From the NCBI GenBank assembly GCA_019113005.1, contig DXIE01000057.1:22498-86497 (forward strand): 64,000 bases of DNA, in the 5' to 3' direction. The notes below the pieces were generated by a model that was given only the letters and a program-made list of their open reading frames with translations, had not been told where the DNA came from and did not search any database. Shown here piece after piece: positions 44,357-53,820 of the stretch. The stretch is from Candidatus Butyricicoccus avistercoris. Lineage in GTDB: Bacteria; Bacillota; Clostridia; Oscillospirales; Butyricicoccaceae. Positions within the stretch are counted from its first letter, which is position 1, and every line of letters starts with the position of its first letter. The position numbers and the translations under genes were made by a program.

Positions 44357-46054
44357 ATGTCAGACTCTAAAATTATAGGTCGTATTTTAGCAACTGAAAA
44401 AGCACCAACCACTATTGATAATTTTGCATTTTGGACTAACCCTACTCTTATATTAAATCCTTTCGATATTGTAAAAGTAGAACATGTAAATGGCTCGTTT
44501 TCATATGGCATGATTGAAGACATCTCTCATATCACAGATGCAGCTAGTTTTTTGACTAATTATATTTCAAGTGATTTTGGTGATGTCGGAATTGAAAGTC
44601 CAACATTGCGTGTTGGTATGAACTATGTAAAAGCTAAAGTGGTGTGTAATACAAAGAATATTTATATTCCATGTCAAAGCAATGCTAAAGTATATCTTGC
44701 AAATGCAAATGAAATTGAATATGCACTTGGCTTAAAGGACATTAGGAATCCTTTGGTTTGTGGTTATCTTGAGATGTATGAAGGAGCAGAAGAACATGAA
44801 AAAGTAATTCTTCCAGTTCATTTAAATTCTAAGTTTATAATTGGACCAGAGGGTGCACATTTGAATATTTCTGGTATTTCTGGTCTTGCTGCAAAAACAT
44901 CATATGCTATGTTTCTCATGAAAGCAATTCAAGATACATATCTTAATAATGATAATGAAGAGGATTCAGTTGCTTTCGTTATGTTTAATGTAAAGGGAAA
45001 AGATTTATTGACAATTGACCAACCAAATGATTATAGCGATGAAGATGACCCTGAGTATGCTCGTCAACAAAACATTACTTGCTATAAAGAACTTGGATTA
45101 TCTGCAAATCCATTTCAGAATGTAACTTATTATTATCCATATTCCACTGAACATTATTGGAATACACATTTGAGTGTGGAAGATGTGGAAGATAATATAA
45201 AGAAGAAAAAAGCAAAAAAATTCAAGTATATTTATAAATATGATCGAAATAATTTGGATTTAATGTTCTCAAATATTGATGATACCACTCAAACTATGGA
45301 TTCTATAATAAACTATATAATGACTGGGCAAGGCAAATTTGGATATGTTAATGATTGGCAGGAATTTCTTGAAGCAATCAAAGAAAAATGTAATGTTGGT
45401 GGTACAACAGATAAAGAGATTGCAATTTCTAGTTGGCGTAAATTTTATCGTATTGTAAATAAAGCAATTAATGATAAGACAGCTATTTTTGCAAGAGCTA
45501 TCAATGAAAATATGGGAGAAACAAGATTAGGGGATTCTCTTAAATATATAAAGAAAAATCAAGTTCATGTTATCGACATAGCTAAGCTTTCTGAGGACAA
45601 GCAAGCATATGTTTTTGGTGATTCTGTGCGTACATTGTATAATTTGCAATTGGGTGAGTATAACGGGGACGAGGGAGTTAATCCACCTTCGAGGATAATT
45701 ATTTTTATTGATGAGTTAAATAAATATGCATCAAAGGATGCTCCTCGTCAATCACCAATCCTTCAACAGATTCTTGATGTTGCCGAGCGTGGTCGTTCAT
45801 TAGGAGTTATTTTATTTGCTGCTGAACAATTTAGAAGTGCAATAAATGATAGAGTTACAGGAAATTGTTCTACTCATGCGTATGGAAGGACAAACTCTAT
45901 AGAAGTGACAAAAAATGATTATAAGAGTGTTCCATCTGTGTATAAAACAATGATGACTCGATTAAAACAAGGTGAATATATTGTGCAAAATCCTATTTTT
46001 AGATCTATGCTTCATATAAAATTTCCAAAGCCGATTTATAGACAAATAAAGTAA
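44357..46054 (+). CDS. HerA-like DNA translocase ATPase
   Basis: A 565-aa protein. The N-terminal HAS-barrel-like region (IIGRILATEKAPTTIDNFAFW, VNGSFSYGMIEDISH) is typical of HerA. The P-loop is unusual: GISGLAAKTSYAMFLM (Lys180, Thr181), lacking the normal GxGKS spacing. Walker B is RIIIFIDELNKY (Asp452, Glu453), followed by QQILDVAERGRSLGVILFAAEQFRS with sensor and arginine-finger residues. HerA rings pump DNA into NurA-type nucleases. GGAGGA precedes the ATG. Confidence 0.85.
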   Translation: MSDSKIIGRILATEKAPTTIDNFAFWTNPTLILNPFDIVKVEHVNGSFSYGMIEDISHITDAASFLTNYISSDFGDVGIESPTLRVGMNYVKAKVVCNTKNIYIPCQSNAKVYLANANEIEYALGLKDIRNPLVCGYLEMYEGAEEHEKVILPVHLNSKFIIGPEGAHLNISGISGLAAKTSYAMFLMKAIQDTYLNNDNEEDSVAFVMFNVKGKDLLTIDQPNDYSDEDDPEYARQQNITCYKELGLSANPFQNVTYYYPYSTEHYWNTHLSVEDVEDNIKKKKAKKFKYIYKYDRNNLDLMFSNIDDTTQTMDSIINYIMTGQGKFGYVNDWQEFLEAIKEKCNVGGTTDKEIAISSWRKFYRIVNKAINDKTAIFARAINENMGETRLGDSLKYIKKNQVHVIDIAKLSEDKQAYVFGDSVRTLYNLQLGEYNGDEGVNPPSRIIIFIDELNKYASKDAPRQSPILQQILDVAERGRSLGVILFAAEQFRSAINDRVTGNCSTHAYGRTNSIEVTKNDYKSVPSVYKTMMTRLKQGEYIVQNPIFRSMLHIKFPKPIYRQIK

Positions 46055-46069
46055 ATAAGGGGAGTTATT

Positions 46070-47639
46070 ATGGTTAAGATAGGAAAAAATATCCTTGAAA
46101 ATTTAACTACAGGTATGTATGCAGATTCAAAAATTATATACAGAGAATATATTCAAAATGCCTGTGACCAGATTGATAAAGCAATAAAATCTGGTATAGT
46201 TACAAAAGAAACGGCAGAAGTATCAATATTTATTGATAAAATTAAACGTTATGTACTGATTGAAGATAATGCGACTGGTGTAAAACAGAGCGAATTCGTT
46301 TCTCAATTGGGGGATATTGCTAATTCAGATAAAAAAATAGGCGTAAATAAAGGCTTTAGAGGTATTGGAAGACTTTGTGGCTTAGCATATTGTAATACAC
46401 TTGTTTTTACTACATCATATAAAGGTGAAACGGTTGCTTCACGCATGAGTTTTAATGCAAAACTCATGCGTGAAATGTTAGCGGTAGATATAAAATATAC
46501 TATTGACGAAATTCTTGAAGCTATTGTAAAAATTGATACAACTACAGAGCAAAGTGATAAGCATTATTTTAAGGTTGAATTAATTAATATTAATAGTGAA
46601 AATACAGATTTACTTAACGATAAAGCTATTAGAGATTATTTGAGTTTTGTAGCTCCTCTACCTTACAGTAATAAATTTCATTATCGTAGTGAAATATATG
46701 AACATGCAAAAAAATTAAATTTTGAAATTGATGAATATATAATAACAGTAAATGGTGCACAGTTATTTAAAGAATATAAATCTCGCCTATATGAAGGTTC
46801 TGAAAATTCCAGAAAACCATATGATGATATTTTTGGAGTGGAATTTAAAGATTTTTATGATGGAGATAGTTTAATTGCATGGTCATGGTATGGTCTATCA
46901 AGGTTTGAAAAAGCTATACCTAAAACACTTAACCCAATGTATGGTTTTAGATTAAGGCAAGGCAATTCAAATTGGAGATAATAATGTTGTTGCATCACTA
47001 TTTAAAGAAGAACGTGGGAACAGTTATTTTATCGGAGAAATTTTTACAGTAGATGATAATTTAATTCCAAATTCTCAAAGAAGTTATTTTAATGAGACAC
47101 CTTCAAGAGTTTATTTAGAAGATCAGCTAAGGCAGTTTTTTTACGATGTTCTTCATAAATTGTACCATGTTGCAAATAAAACAAAAAATAATTATAAAAA
47201 ATTAGAGATATATAATGAATCAGTTACAAAATTGCAGGAGAAACAATCAAATGGGTTTATAGATGACAAGGAAAAAGCACTAATGGAAGCAACTGTTGAG
47301 GAGGCAAGAAAGAAAAAAGATGCTGCAAAAAGGGAATTGGAAAAGATTACTGAACCAACTACAACAGAACTTACACCTGAGCAACGTGTACAACAACAGA
47401 TAAAAAACAAATATGAAAAGAAAAATATTTCTGATGATACTGAAAAAGCTGAGAAAAATGATGCTGAAATAGTGGAAGAAAAAGAAAACAATAAAACTAG
47501 ATATTTCACGGAGAATTTATCAAAACTTGATAAGAGCAAACGCAAGCTTATAAGACAGATAATGGGGATTATTAATCAGATTGCTCCTGGAAATATCGCT
47601 GAAGAAATTCAAGCTGTAATAGAAAAGGAGTTTAAATAA
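46070..47639 (+). pseudogene. GHKL (Hsp90-like) ATPase, frameshifted
   Basis: The N-terminal 303 codons (46070-46981) give a GHKL ATPase: REYIQNACDQI (Glu26, Asn30, Asp33, N-box), LIEDNATGV (G1 box variant) and KGFRGIGRLCGLA (G2 box). At about 46964-46968 the frame breaks: RLRQGNSNWR-stop. One frame over, sequence continues without a stop to 47639 as IQIGDNNVVASLFKEERGNSYFIGEIF and a Lys/Glu-rich coiled-coil C terminus. RLRQGNIQIGD would be the intact family sequence, so a net loss of two bases is likely. Intact length would be about 523 aa. A GTG/ATG restart (47160) is possible. Confidence 0.8.
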
Positions 47640-47640
47640 T

Positions 47641-49515
47641 ATGAATAGAAAGGTTCTTTTGGTTGAACCGAATTACAAAAATAAATATCCGCCAATGGGA
47701 CTTATGAAATTAGCGACCTATTATCGTCAATTAGGAGATGATGTGCGTTTTTTTAAAGGAGATTTAAAAGACCTTGCTGCAGATTTAGTTATAGAAGAGT
47801 TAATTGAAAATTTATATGCCATTGATGCAAATACAAAGTGGGAAAAATATAAATTAGTTTTAATAGAATATATTCGTAAATCTAAAATTACTGTACTAGA
47901 TGAATGTAATGCCTTTGTCAATAATGTGATGGCATATCAGCTTGTAAAAGATGCTAGATTGTCCTATAGAAAAAAGGAATATTTAAAGAATCCACCTTTT
48001 GACAAAGTTGGAATAACTACTCTCTTTACTTTTTATTGGGATATTACAATAGATACAATAAATTTCGTAAAGAAATTATGTAAAAATGAAAAAGATGTTA
48101 TGGTAGGCGGCATTATGTCTACATTGTTACCTGAGGAGGTTTATCAAGCAACTGGGATAAGGCCATTTGTTGGTTTATTAAATCATCCAGGTGATATTGA
48201 CGAAGGAAATAAGACAATTATTGATGAACTTCCATTAGATTATTCTATATTGGAGGAAATCGATTATAAATATCCTGCGAATGATGCTTATTTTGCATAT
48301 ATGACTAGGGGGTGTATTAATAATTGTGCATTTTGTGCTGTGCCAACACTAGAACCTACTTACTTTGACTATGTAGGTCTTAAAGAACAAATTAAAATGA
48401 CGAAAGAACGTTTTGGTGAACAAAGAAATTTACTTTTATTGGATAACAATGTGCTCGCATCAAAATATTATAATAAAATTATCGATGAAATTAAGGAATG
48501 CGGTTTTTATAAAGGTGCAACTTATGTTCCTTCGAATCAATATGAAATTACTATCAAAAACCTTAAAGATGGGTTCAATGATAGAGCATATATTAGAAAA
48601 AGTATAAAATTATATAAATTATTAATGGAGAAATTATCAGTAGAAGAAAAAACAGAATTTTATTTAAAGCTAGAAGAACTTGACTGTTTGCATCATGAAA
48701 CTGCTACAAAAGAAGCTATATTATATTTAGATGATTATGTTGCACCATTGTATGGTAAGTACTTCAAACATAAAAGAGGTCTTAAGCGAATAGTAGATTT
48801 TAATCAGGGAATTGATGCTCGCCTTATTACTGATGAAAATATGATGAAACTATCTGAGGTAAATATTTATCCTCTTAGAATAGCATTTGACCATTGGGAA
48901 CAAAAAGATATTTATGAAAAAGCAATAAAAATAGCTGTCAAAAATGGAATTACAAATCTTTCAAATTATATGTTGTATAATTTTAAGGATAGACCTGAAC
49001 ATTTATATTATAGAATGAAATTGAATGTTGAACTTTGTGATGAACTTGGAGCTAATATTTATTCATTCCCAATGAAGTATCATCCAATCAATGATCCAGA
49101 ATTCTTTATGAATAGAGATTTTATTGGGAAGCATTGGAATAGAAAGTTTATTCGTGCGATACAAGCTGTGCTTAACTCAACGAAAGGAAAGGTCGGAAGA
49201 GGAAAAGAATTTTTTGAAGAAGCTTTTGGAAGTGATGAGCATCGTTTTTGGACAATTCTCTGGATGCCTGAAACATTTATTATATATAGATTTATGTTTA
49301 AGGATAATTTAGCGAAAGAGTGGGAAGAGAAATTTTGGAATCTTCCAGAAGAAAAAATGAAACAAGTTCAAAATATTGTCGCTACAAATCAATTTAGAGA
49401 TTTGGATATGTTTCAGTTTGACGAGCAGATTAGAGAAGTTTTAACATATTACAAATTTACTAGAGATGAGGCTGAAACAATGATTCAAATGCAAGATAAA
49501 ATATCAAATAATTGA
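47641..49515 (+). CDS. Radical SAM protein of B12-binding-like architecture
   Basis: A 624-aa protein. The N terminus (KVLLVEPNYKNKYPPMGLMKLATYYRQLG) resembles the cobalamin-binding Rossmann domain of the B12/radical SAM class, but no DxHxxG cobalamin motif is seen. The [4Fe-4S] site is CINNCAFC (Cys225, Cys229, Cys232) within YMTRGCINNCAFCAVP. LLLLDNNVLAS, FNQGIDARLI and LRIAFDH are barrel motifs. It begins 1 base after the GHKL frame ends, so it is surely cotranscribed. A radical SAM enzyme with nuclease/translocase partners is unusual; its substrate is unknown. Confidence 0.85.
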   Translation: MNRKVLLVEPNYKNKYPPMGLMKLATYYRQLGDDVRFFKGDLKDLAADLVIEELIENLYAIDANTKWEKYKLVLIEYIRKSKITVLDECNAFVNNVMAYQLVKDARLSYRKKEYLKNPPFDKVGITTLFTFYWDITIDTINFVKKLCKNEKDVMVGGIMSTLLPEEVYQATGIRPFVGLLNHPGDIDEGNKTIIDELPLDYSILEEIDYKYPANDAYFAYMTRGCINNCAFCAVPTLEPTYFDYVGLKEQIKMTKERFGEQRNLLLLDNNVLASKYYNKIIDEIKECGFYKGATYVPSNQYEITIKNLKDGFNDRAYIRKSIKLYKLLMEKLSVEEKTEFYLKLEELDCLHHETATKEAILYLDDYVAPLYGKYFKHKRGLKRIVDFNQGIDARLITDENMMKLSEVNIYPLRIAFDHWEQKDIYEKAIKIAVKNGITNLSNYMLYNFKDRPEHLYYRMKLNVELCDELGANIYSFPMKYHPINDPEFFMNRDFIGKHWNRKFIRAIQAVLNSTKGKVGRGKEFFEEAFGSDEHRFWTILWMPETFIIYRFMFKDNLAKEWEEKFWNLPEEKMKQVQNIVATNQFRDLDMFQFDEQIREVLTYYKFTRDEAETMIQMQDKISNN

Positions 49516-49546
49516 TAAAAGTAGAATATTATATAATCTGAGGAAT

Positions 49547-49813
49547 TTGTCCTATGCTAATTTAAGTACTTATTTCAAGTTCCTTCAAGAAATTCGCAGA
49601 CTTATTTACACAACTAATGTTATCGCGGGCTTTAATCGCCAACTACGCAAGGTTGCAAAGTCCAAATCGGTATTACCGATTGATGGCAGCTTTCTAAAAA
49701 TGCTGTATTTAACCATGATAGATATTACCAAAAAGTGGGCAGGACCGTCGGCAGGTTTGGAGCATGATACATGCTCAGATGGCTATCTATTTTGCCGAGC
49801 GTATGCATGAATA
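49547..49813 (+). pseudogene. IS256-family transposase remnant
   Basis: The C-terminal end of an IS256/Mutator-type transposase: LSTYFKFLQEIRRLIYTTNVIAGFNRQLRKVAKSKSVLPIDGSFLKMLYLTMIDITKKW. After KKWAGPSAG the frame shifts; WSMIHAQMAIYFAERMHE continues in the next frame to 49813. Only about 85 codons of a roughly 400-codon gene remain. It is a decay scar of an insertion right after the four-gene cassette. Confidence 0.85.
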
Positions 49814-49919
49814 ACCACGATCATCCATGATGATAGAAATGCCGCAAATAAATTTTACTTTGTTTGCACCGTAAATGGAGTTTAAACAGAATTAGGGATT
49901 GAACATTGATGAGTTATGT

Positions 49920-50378
49920 TTATAAATATACACCATATTTTTTTCTTAGCTCTTTTTCCAATAAAGTTATATCATCAAAAGCATTGCTATCAAATTTAAC
50001 AATTTTCACTTTGAACTCATGTTCTTTTTTCCAATCATCATAAATAGCCTGATTTTCATAACCTCTAAATGTTCGATCAATTTTTATTAATACCTTTTTA
50101 CTCCTACCTACATGATAAATATTTCTCGAACAGTTATGTATTATATACACCCCTTCAAAATCAAAATTTTTCATGAATTTTATGTCATCACGTTTACTAT
50201 CAAAATTGTATATCCTTAAGTCATACATACTCAAAAATTCATCAATAGGAACCTCTTCGTCTCCAGAAATGAGTCTTTCTAAAATGTTTTTATTATTCTT
50301 GGCTTTCTTTTTGGTAGATGAATATGCTAATATGCCTTCTATTCCTAAAGAAATCATATTAGAAAGAAAATTTGCCAT
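49920..50378 (-). CDS. GIY-YIG-like nuclease domain protein
   Basis: A 152-aa protein. The C-terminal half (GVYIIHNCSRNIYHVGRSKKVLIKIDRTFRGY, about 75-106) shows the GIY...YxVGRS pattern of GIY-YIG domains, with a downstream Glu in LLEKELRKKYG. The N-terminal hydrophobic/basic segment (MANFLSNMISLGIEGILAYSSTKKKAK) is not recognised. It may be a small endonuclease of the island. Domain call is by motif only. Confidence 0.65.
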   Translation of the reverse strand: MANFLSNMISLGIEGILAYSSTKKKAKNNKNILERLISGDEEVPIDEFLSMYDLRIYNFDSKRDDIKFMKNFDFEGVYIIHNCSRNIYHVGRSKKVLIKIDRTFRGYENQAIYDDWKKEHEFKVKIVKFDSNAFDDITLLEKELRKKYGVYL

Positions 50379-50513
50379 AACATGCCTCCTAAGCTATGCT
50401 TTATATACCTATTATCTTAATGTAAAGGACAAGAATGTTTCTTATAATCACATAGTATCATACTAAAATATGTATGTCAAAATAATACGAAAGGTAAAAT
50501 CATCATATTACTA

Positions 50514-50684
50514 TCATAGTTGTTCATCAAAAAACTCTTTAACACATTCGAGCGGGATACGCCACTCTCGACCGACTTTTACAGCCGAGAGTTCACCGTT
50601 TGCAATCATTTTACGAACCTGCTGACAGGTTGTTTTTAGCAGTTTTGCAACTTCTTTTACTGTTAGAATTTCACTTATGCCCAT
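50514..50684 (-). CDS. xis: Excisionase (Xis)-family DNA-binding protein
   Basis: A 56-aa protein read from the ATG at 50682-50684: MGISEILTVKEVAKLLK, then TTCQQVRKMIANGELSAVKVGR and EWRIPLECVKEFFDEQL. This is the MerR-like winged helix of excisionase-family proteins, which bias integrase toward excision. It overlaps the start of the upstream gene's end by 10 bases. Confidence 0.85.
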   Translation of the reverse strand: MGISEILTVKEVAKLLKTTCQQVRKMIANGELSAVKVGREWRIPLECVKEFFDEQL

Positions 50685-50932
50685 GAGTAAGACTTCCTTT
50701 CAGATTTATTAAAAGATAAATTACTGTTCTTTTGCTCTTTGTAGATGAAATTATGTAGTTTACGGACATATACCTTACTAAAACCCCAGTTTCCATACTG
50801 GTTTTGTTTAGGCACAATATTATAACGTTCGGAATATGATTTTAGCTCCCGCTTGTCCATTTCGAATAAGTAACAGACATCATCAATAGTATAAAAGTCT
50901 TTTTTCATATAATTATAATTAAGATATTTCAT
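50675..50932 (-). CDS. Small MerR/excisionase-like HTH protein
   Basis: 85 aa from the ATG at 50932 (AAGGAG upstream); an internal ATG (MKKDFYTIDDVCYLF) is possible. FYTIDDVCYLFEMDKRELKSYSERYNIVPKQNQYGNWGF looks like a MerR-type helix-turn-helix with wing. It overlaps xis by 10 bases and likely acts with it or regulates the right-end module. Confidence 0.65.
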   Translation of the reverse strand: MKYLNYNYMKKDFYTIDDVCYLFEMDKRELKSYSERYNIVPKQNQYGNWGFSKVYVRKLHNFIYKEQKNSNLSFNKSERKSYSWA

Positions 50933-51057
50933 TAAATATCACTCCTTATCGTGAATTAAGGTGAATTAAATTTTATAAAAATAAGGAAATGTGGTGCACT
51001 TTATTTCACGCTTCCTTATCTTAATGTTATATAATTCATTTTAAAAAGTGTATGTAT

Positions 51058-51990
51058 TTAATCTTTTGTAATGGCACAAATGCCCATTTCACTAAACTTA
51101 TCTAACAATTTAATAAACTTATCTTTTCTAATTTCACATTTTTTGCGAGCATCTGCTAAACTATTGCAGGTGCTTGCCTTTTTTATTATTTTTTTAAGCT
51201 GGTGTTTTGTTTTTTTTCTGTATTTTGAGCCGTCTATAATTTGGATAGCTTCATCATAGCTTACAACCCGCTCGAAATCCTGATGAATCTTACAAATAAA
51301 GCTATTTATCAGTTTATTATGGTCAGCATATAGTTTAAAAAGCTCATCTGTCCATGATTTACTTTTATATTTTTTTGGCATAGATTTTGGGGATAACCTA
51401 AGCTCTAAACGAAGTATATTATCCGAAATATCAACCTCATGTCGTTTTTTAAGCTCATAAGTCTTGTTATATACACAAAATTCTCTGCTTTTATTTTTTA
51501 TAGTCCATGAATGTTTCTTTATATCCACTTTAAGCCGTTTATCTGTTACATATGACTTCTGAAATACTTTAAGCATGAATGGTATATCAGCATAGTTAGG
51601 CAAATACATATCTTTTGTTAAGTCACAGCGTAATAGGCTTATATTAGCCTTTTTAATGTTAATACCAATCTCTTTCAAGATGGAATATAATTTCTGTTTT
51701 AAGAGTTTGACGGTTTTCTTACTATCAACTTTAAATAAATCAGTAGGTCTATATTCATAAGCAAGCAGGGAAGAAGGGTTTACTATTACAGTTATAAAGC
51801 TAGGGCGATTATAAGACTGATTTAATAGTATTTCAACACCATATTTTTTATATTTGATTATACAATGTAACTTGTTCAAAAGATATTTATCTTTATTCAT
51901 GGTTATATATTCGTTTTTTTGAAGAATATTCTTTATATCTGAATAACTGCTTTTAATGCATAGTGAAAATGTGTGTATTCCTGTATTCAT
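51058..51990 (-). CDS. Putative rolling-circle replication initiator
   Basis: A 310-aa basic protein resembling phage/plasmid replication initiators of the gene II/X type. Suggestive parts are SLLRCDLTKDMYLPN (a possible start of the Rep core), REFCVYNKTYELK with a Tyr next to Lys as in Rep active sites, and ILRLELRLSPKSM. Its start overlaps the RecQ-like stop by one base, so the two are coupled; Rep-helicase pairing fits replication of an excised circle. A firm family cannot be named without a profile search. Confidence 0.6.
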   Translation of the reverse strand: MNTGIHTFSLCIKSSYSDIKNILQKNEYITMNKDKYLLNKLHCIIKYKKYGVEILLNQSYNRPSFITVIVNPSSLLAYEYRPTDLFKVDSKKTVKLLKQKLYSILKEIGINIKKANISLLRCDLTKDMYLPNYADIPFMLKVFQKSYVTDKRLKVDIKKHSWTIKNKSREFCVYNKTYELKKRHEVDISDNILRLELRLSPKSMPKKYKSKSWTDELFKLYADHNKLINSFICKIHQDFERVVSYDEAIQIIDGSKYRKKTKHQLKKIIKKASTCNSLADARKKCEIRKDKFIKLLDKFSEMGICAITKD

Positions 51991-53246
51991 TATCTTTTAC
52001 CTCGTCTATTTCTTGCACAGCATGTGCATTTTTTACATACGTTTGTTTGCTCTTCGCCTTGATATTCTAGAATATCAATATTCATACAATTAGTGCTGTT
52101 TATAAATGCTTTTACCTCTTTATATTGCTTATTTATAATTTTCTTTGAATCTTTAAACTGATTATTCTTTTTAAGGGCGTTTACTATTTCATCATCAGAT
52201 TTGTTATACATAAGCACACAGTGAGCAGTTCTGCCATCACGTCCCGCTCTGCCAATCTGTTGAATATAATCGGTCATGCTGATAGGTGAGTTATAATGCA
52301 CTACAAGCTCAATATCTGGCACATCAATGCCCATACTAAAGGTGGAAGTTGCAATCATAATTTTCTTTTTACCAGTTAAAAAGTCTATTTCCATTTGATT
52401 TTTTAATTTAGCTGGTTCAATACCAGAATGACTTCGCACCACTTGATTAGGATACTTTTCTTCTAGTATGTCAAATAAAAAGTCTACTGCATTTCTTGTC
52501 AAACAATATATAATAACCGAACCATCAGAATGATATTTCTTTATTTGTTTTTTGAGTATATCTATGCGGTGTATTTCTTGTTTTTCTCTGCTTTTGTGCT
52601 CGTATGTAGCATCTTTCTTTATAAGTATAAGATTATTACGCTTAAGATTGCATTTTATTATATTAGGCTGCTGCATATTAAGTAAATCAGTGATTGTGCT
52701 TATATCTTTTTTGCTTACTGTTGCTGAACATGCACAGATAACAGGTCTATTCCTTAGCTTGGATATGAAATCGCCTATTTTAAGATAAGCATCACGAAAT
52801 GTATAACCATATTGTGTTATGCAATGACATTCATCTATAACAATCATTCCTATATCAGCCTTTATAATCTGCTTTATAAATGATTTGTATTGTAAACGCT
52901 CAGCCGATACATATAGAAAGTTTAGTTTGCCTTTTACAGCCTGTTTTATAATATCATCAGTATCCTTGCGTGTATGGTCTATATAATCGGCTTTAACTCC
53001 ACGCTTTTGCAGTGTATCAACTTGGTTATGCATCAGTGCTAACAGAGGTTCTATAACAAGTGTAAGTTTGTCCTTAGTCATATAACCCGCTGTGGTATAG
53101 ATTGCTGTTTTACCAAAACCAGTGCCCGCTATAATAAAGGTATCATTGCCATCTGATAATGATTTAATAGCCTTTATCTGTTGCTTGTTTCTGTCAGAAT
53201 AATTTAGTTCTTTTAAAGCCATTTTGATGTTTGATTTAATATCCAT
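51990..53246 (-). CDS. RecQ-like DEAD/DEAH helicase
   Basis: A 418-aa SF2 helicase of the RecQ type. Motif I IIAGTGFGKTAIY (about 37-45), DECH box VIDECHCITQYGY, motif III ACSATV, VRSHSGIEPAKLKNQME, and motif VI YIQQIGRAGRDGRTAH. A Cys-rich end (NVCKKCTCCARNRRGKR) may bind zinc. It lacks RQC and HRDC domains. It is probably the helicase for the neighbouring Rep-like protein. GGAGG precedes the ATG. It could be confused with chromosomal recQ, but the size and context argue for an element-borne gene. Confidence 0.9.
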   Translation of the reverse strand: MDIKSNIKMALKELNYSDRNKQQIKAIKSLSDGNDTFIIAGTGFGKTAIYTTAGYMTKDKLTLVIEPLLALMHNQVDTLQKRGVKADYIDHTRKDTDDIIKQAVKGKLNFLYVSAERLQYKSFIKQIIKADIGMIVIDECHCITQYGYTFRDAYLKIGDFISKLRNRPVICACSATVSKKDISTITDLLNMQQPNIIKCNLKRNNLILIKKDATYEHKSREKQEIHRIDILKKQIKKYHSDGSVIIYCLTRNAVDFLFDILEEKYPNQVVRSHSGIEPAKLKNQMEIDFLTGKKKIMIATSTFSMGIDVPDIELVVHYNSPISMTDYIQQIGRAGRDGRTAHCVLMYNKSDDEIVNALKKNNQFKDSKKIINKQYKEVKAFINSTNCMNIDILEYQGEEQTNVCKKCTCCARNRRGKR

Positions 53247-53601
53247 TTTAGATATTACCTCCTTGAATTTATTATCTAAATGTTATATGCTAATCAAAAG
53301 ATAATGGCTTATAGTGAAAAAAATACATAAAAAAGCTTCGTAAATTCACTTATTGAAAAATAGCTATAAACACGCTATATTGCATGATTAGGACGTATTT
53401 TTGATGTTTTTGAAAAAGAAAATGAAAAAATATGCCACTATATAAGGGGATTTTATGGAAAAATAATTGTGTGAATTATTTTGTATTCTTAAAGATATTT
53501 GATATAATAAATATTATTGAAACGGGGTGAATGACTTGTTGTTTTTTATAATTGATAAATAACATATATTAACCTCAAATATTGAAAAAGAGGGAATAAT
53601 A
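53247..53601. other. 355-base AT-rich non-coding stretch
   Basis: Upstream of the RecQ-like gene and next to attR. No gene over 30 codons with a ribosome site is apparent. As the only sizeable non-coding block near rep it is where an origin could lie, but I see no clear nick-site hairpin. Confidence 0.4.
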
Positions 53602-53772
53602 ATGGAAAGAATTAATAAGCAAAAAAATTTCTGCAAGGCTGTCGAGCGTTTAAACGAAGCACTTGCAGAATATGATAAATCTCCATCGGATACAATGCGA
53701 GATGGTGTTATATATCGTTTTAAATTTGAACCGAGCTGGCATGGAAAGCGTGTAAAGTATAATGCAGTTTGA
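53602..53772 (+). pseudogene. Remnant of HI0074-type nucleotidyltransferase substrate-binding protein
   Basis: 56 codons: RINKQKNFCKAVERLNEALAEYD ... MRDGVIYRFKFE matches the N-terminal part of the HEPN-fold partner of MNT nucleotidyltransferases (a toxin-antitoxin family). After FKFE the sequence reads PSWHGKRVKYNAV-stop, but the other frame gives ELAWKACKV, the expected continuation, so a one-base indel has broken it. No nucleotidyltransferase gene remains. Confidence 0.65.
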
Positions 53773-53820
53773 AAAACTGGCTAAATTTTTTATTGATAAT
53801 GAGATATAAAAAGAACGGGA

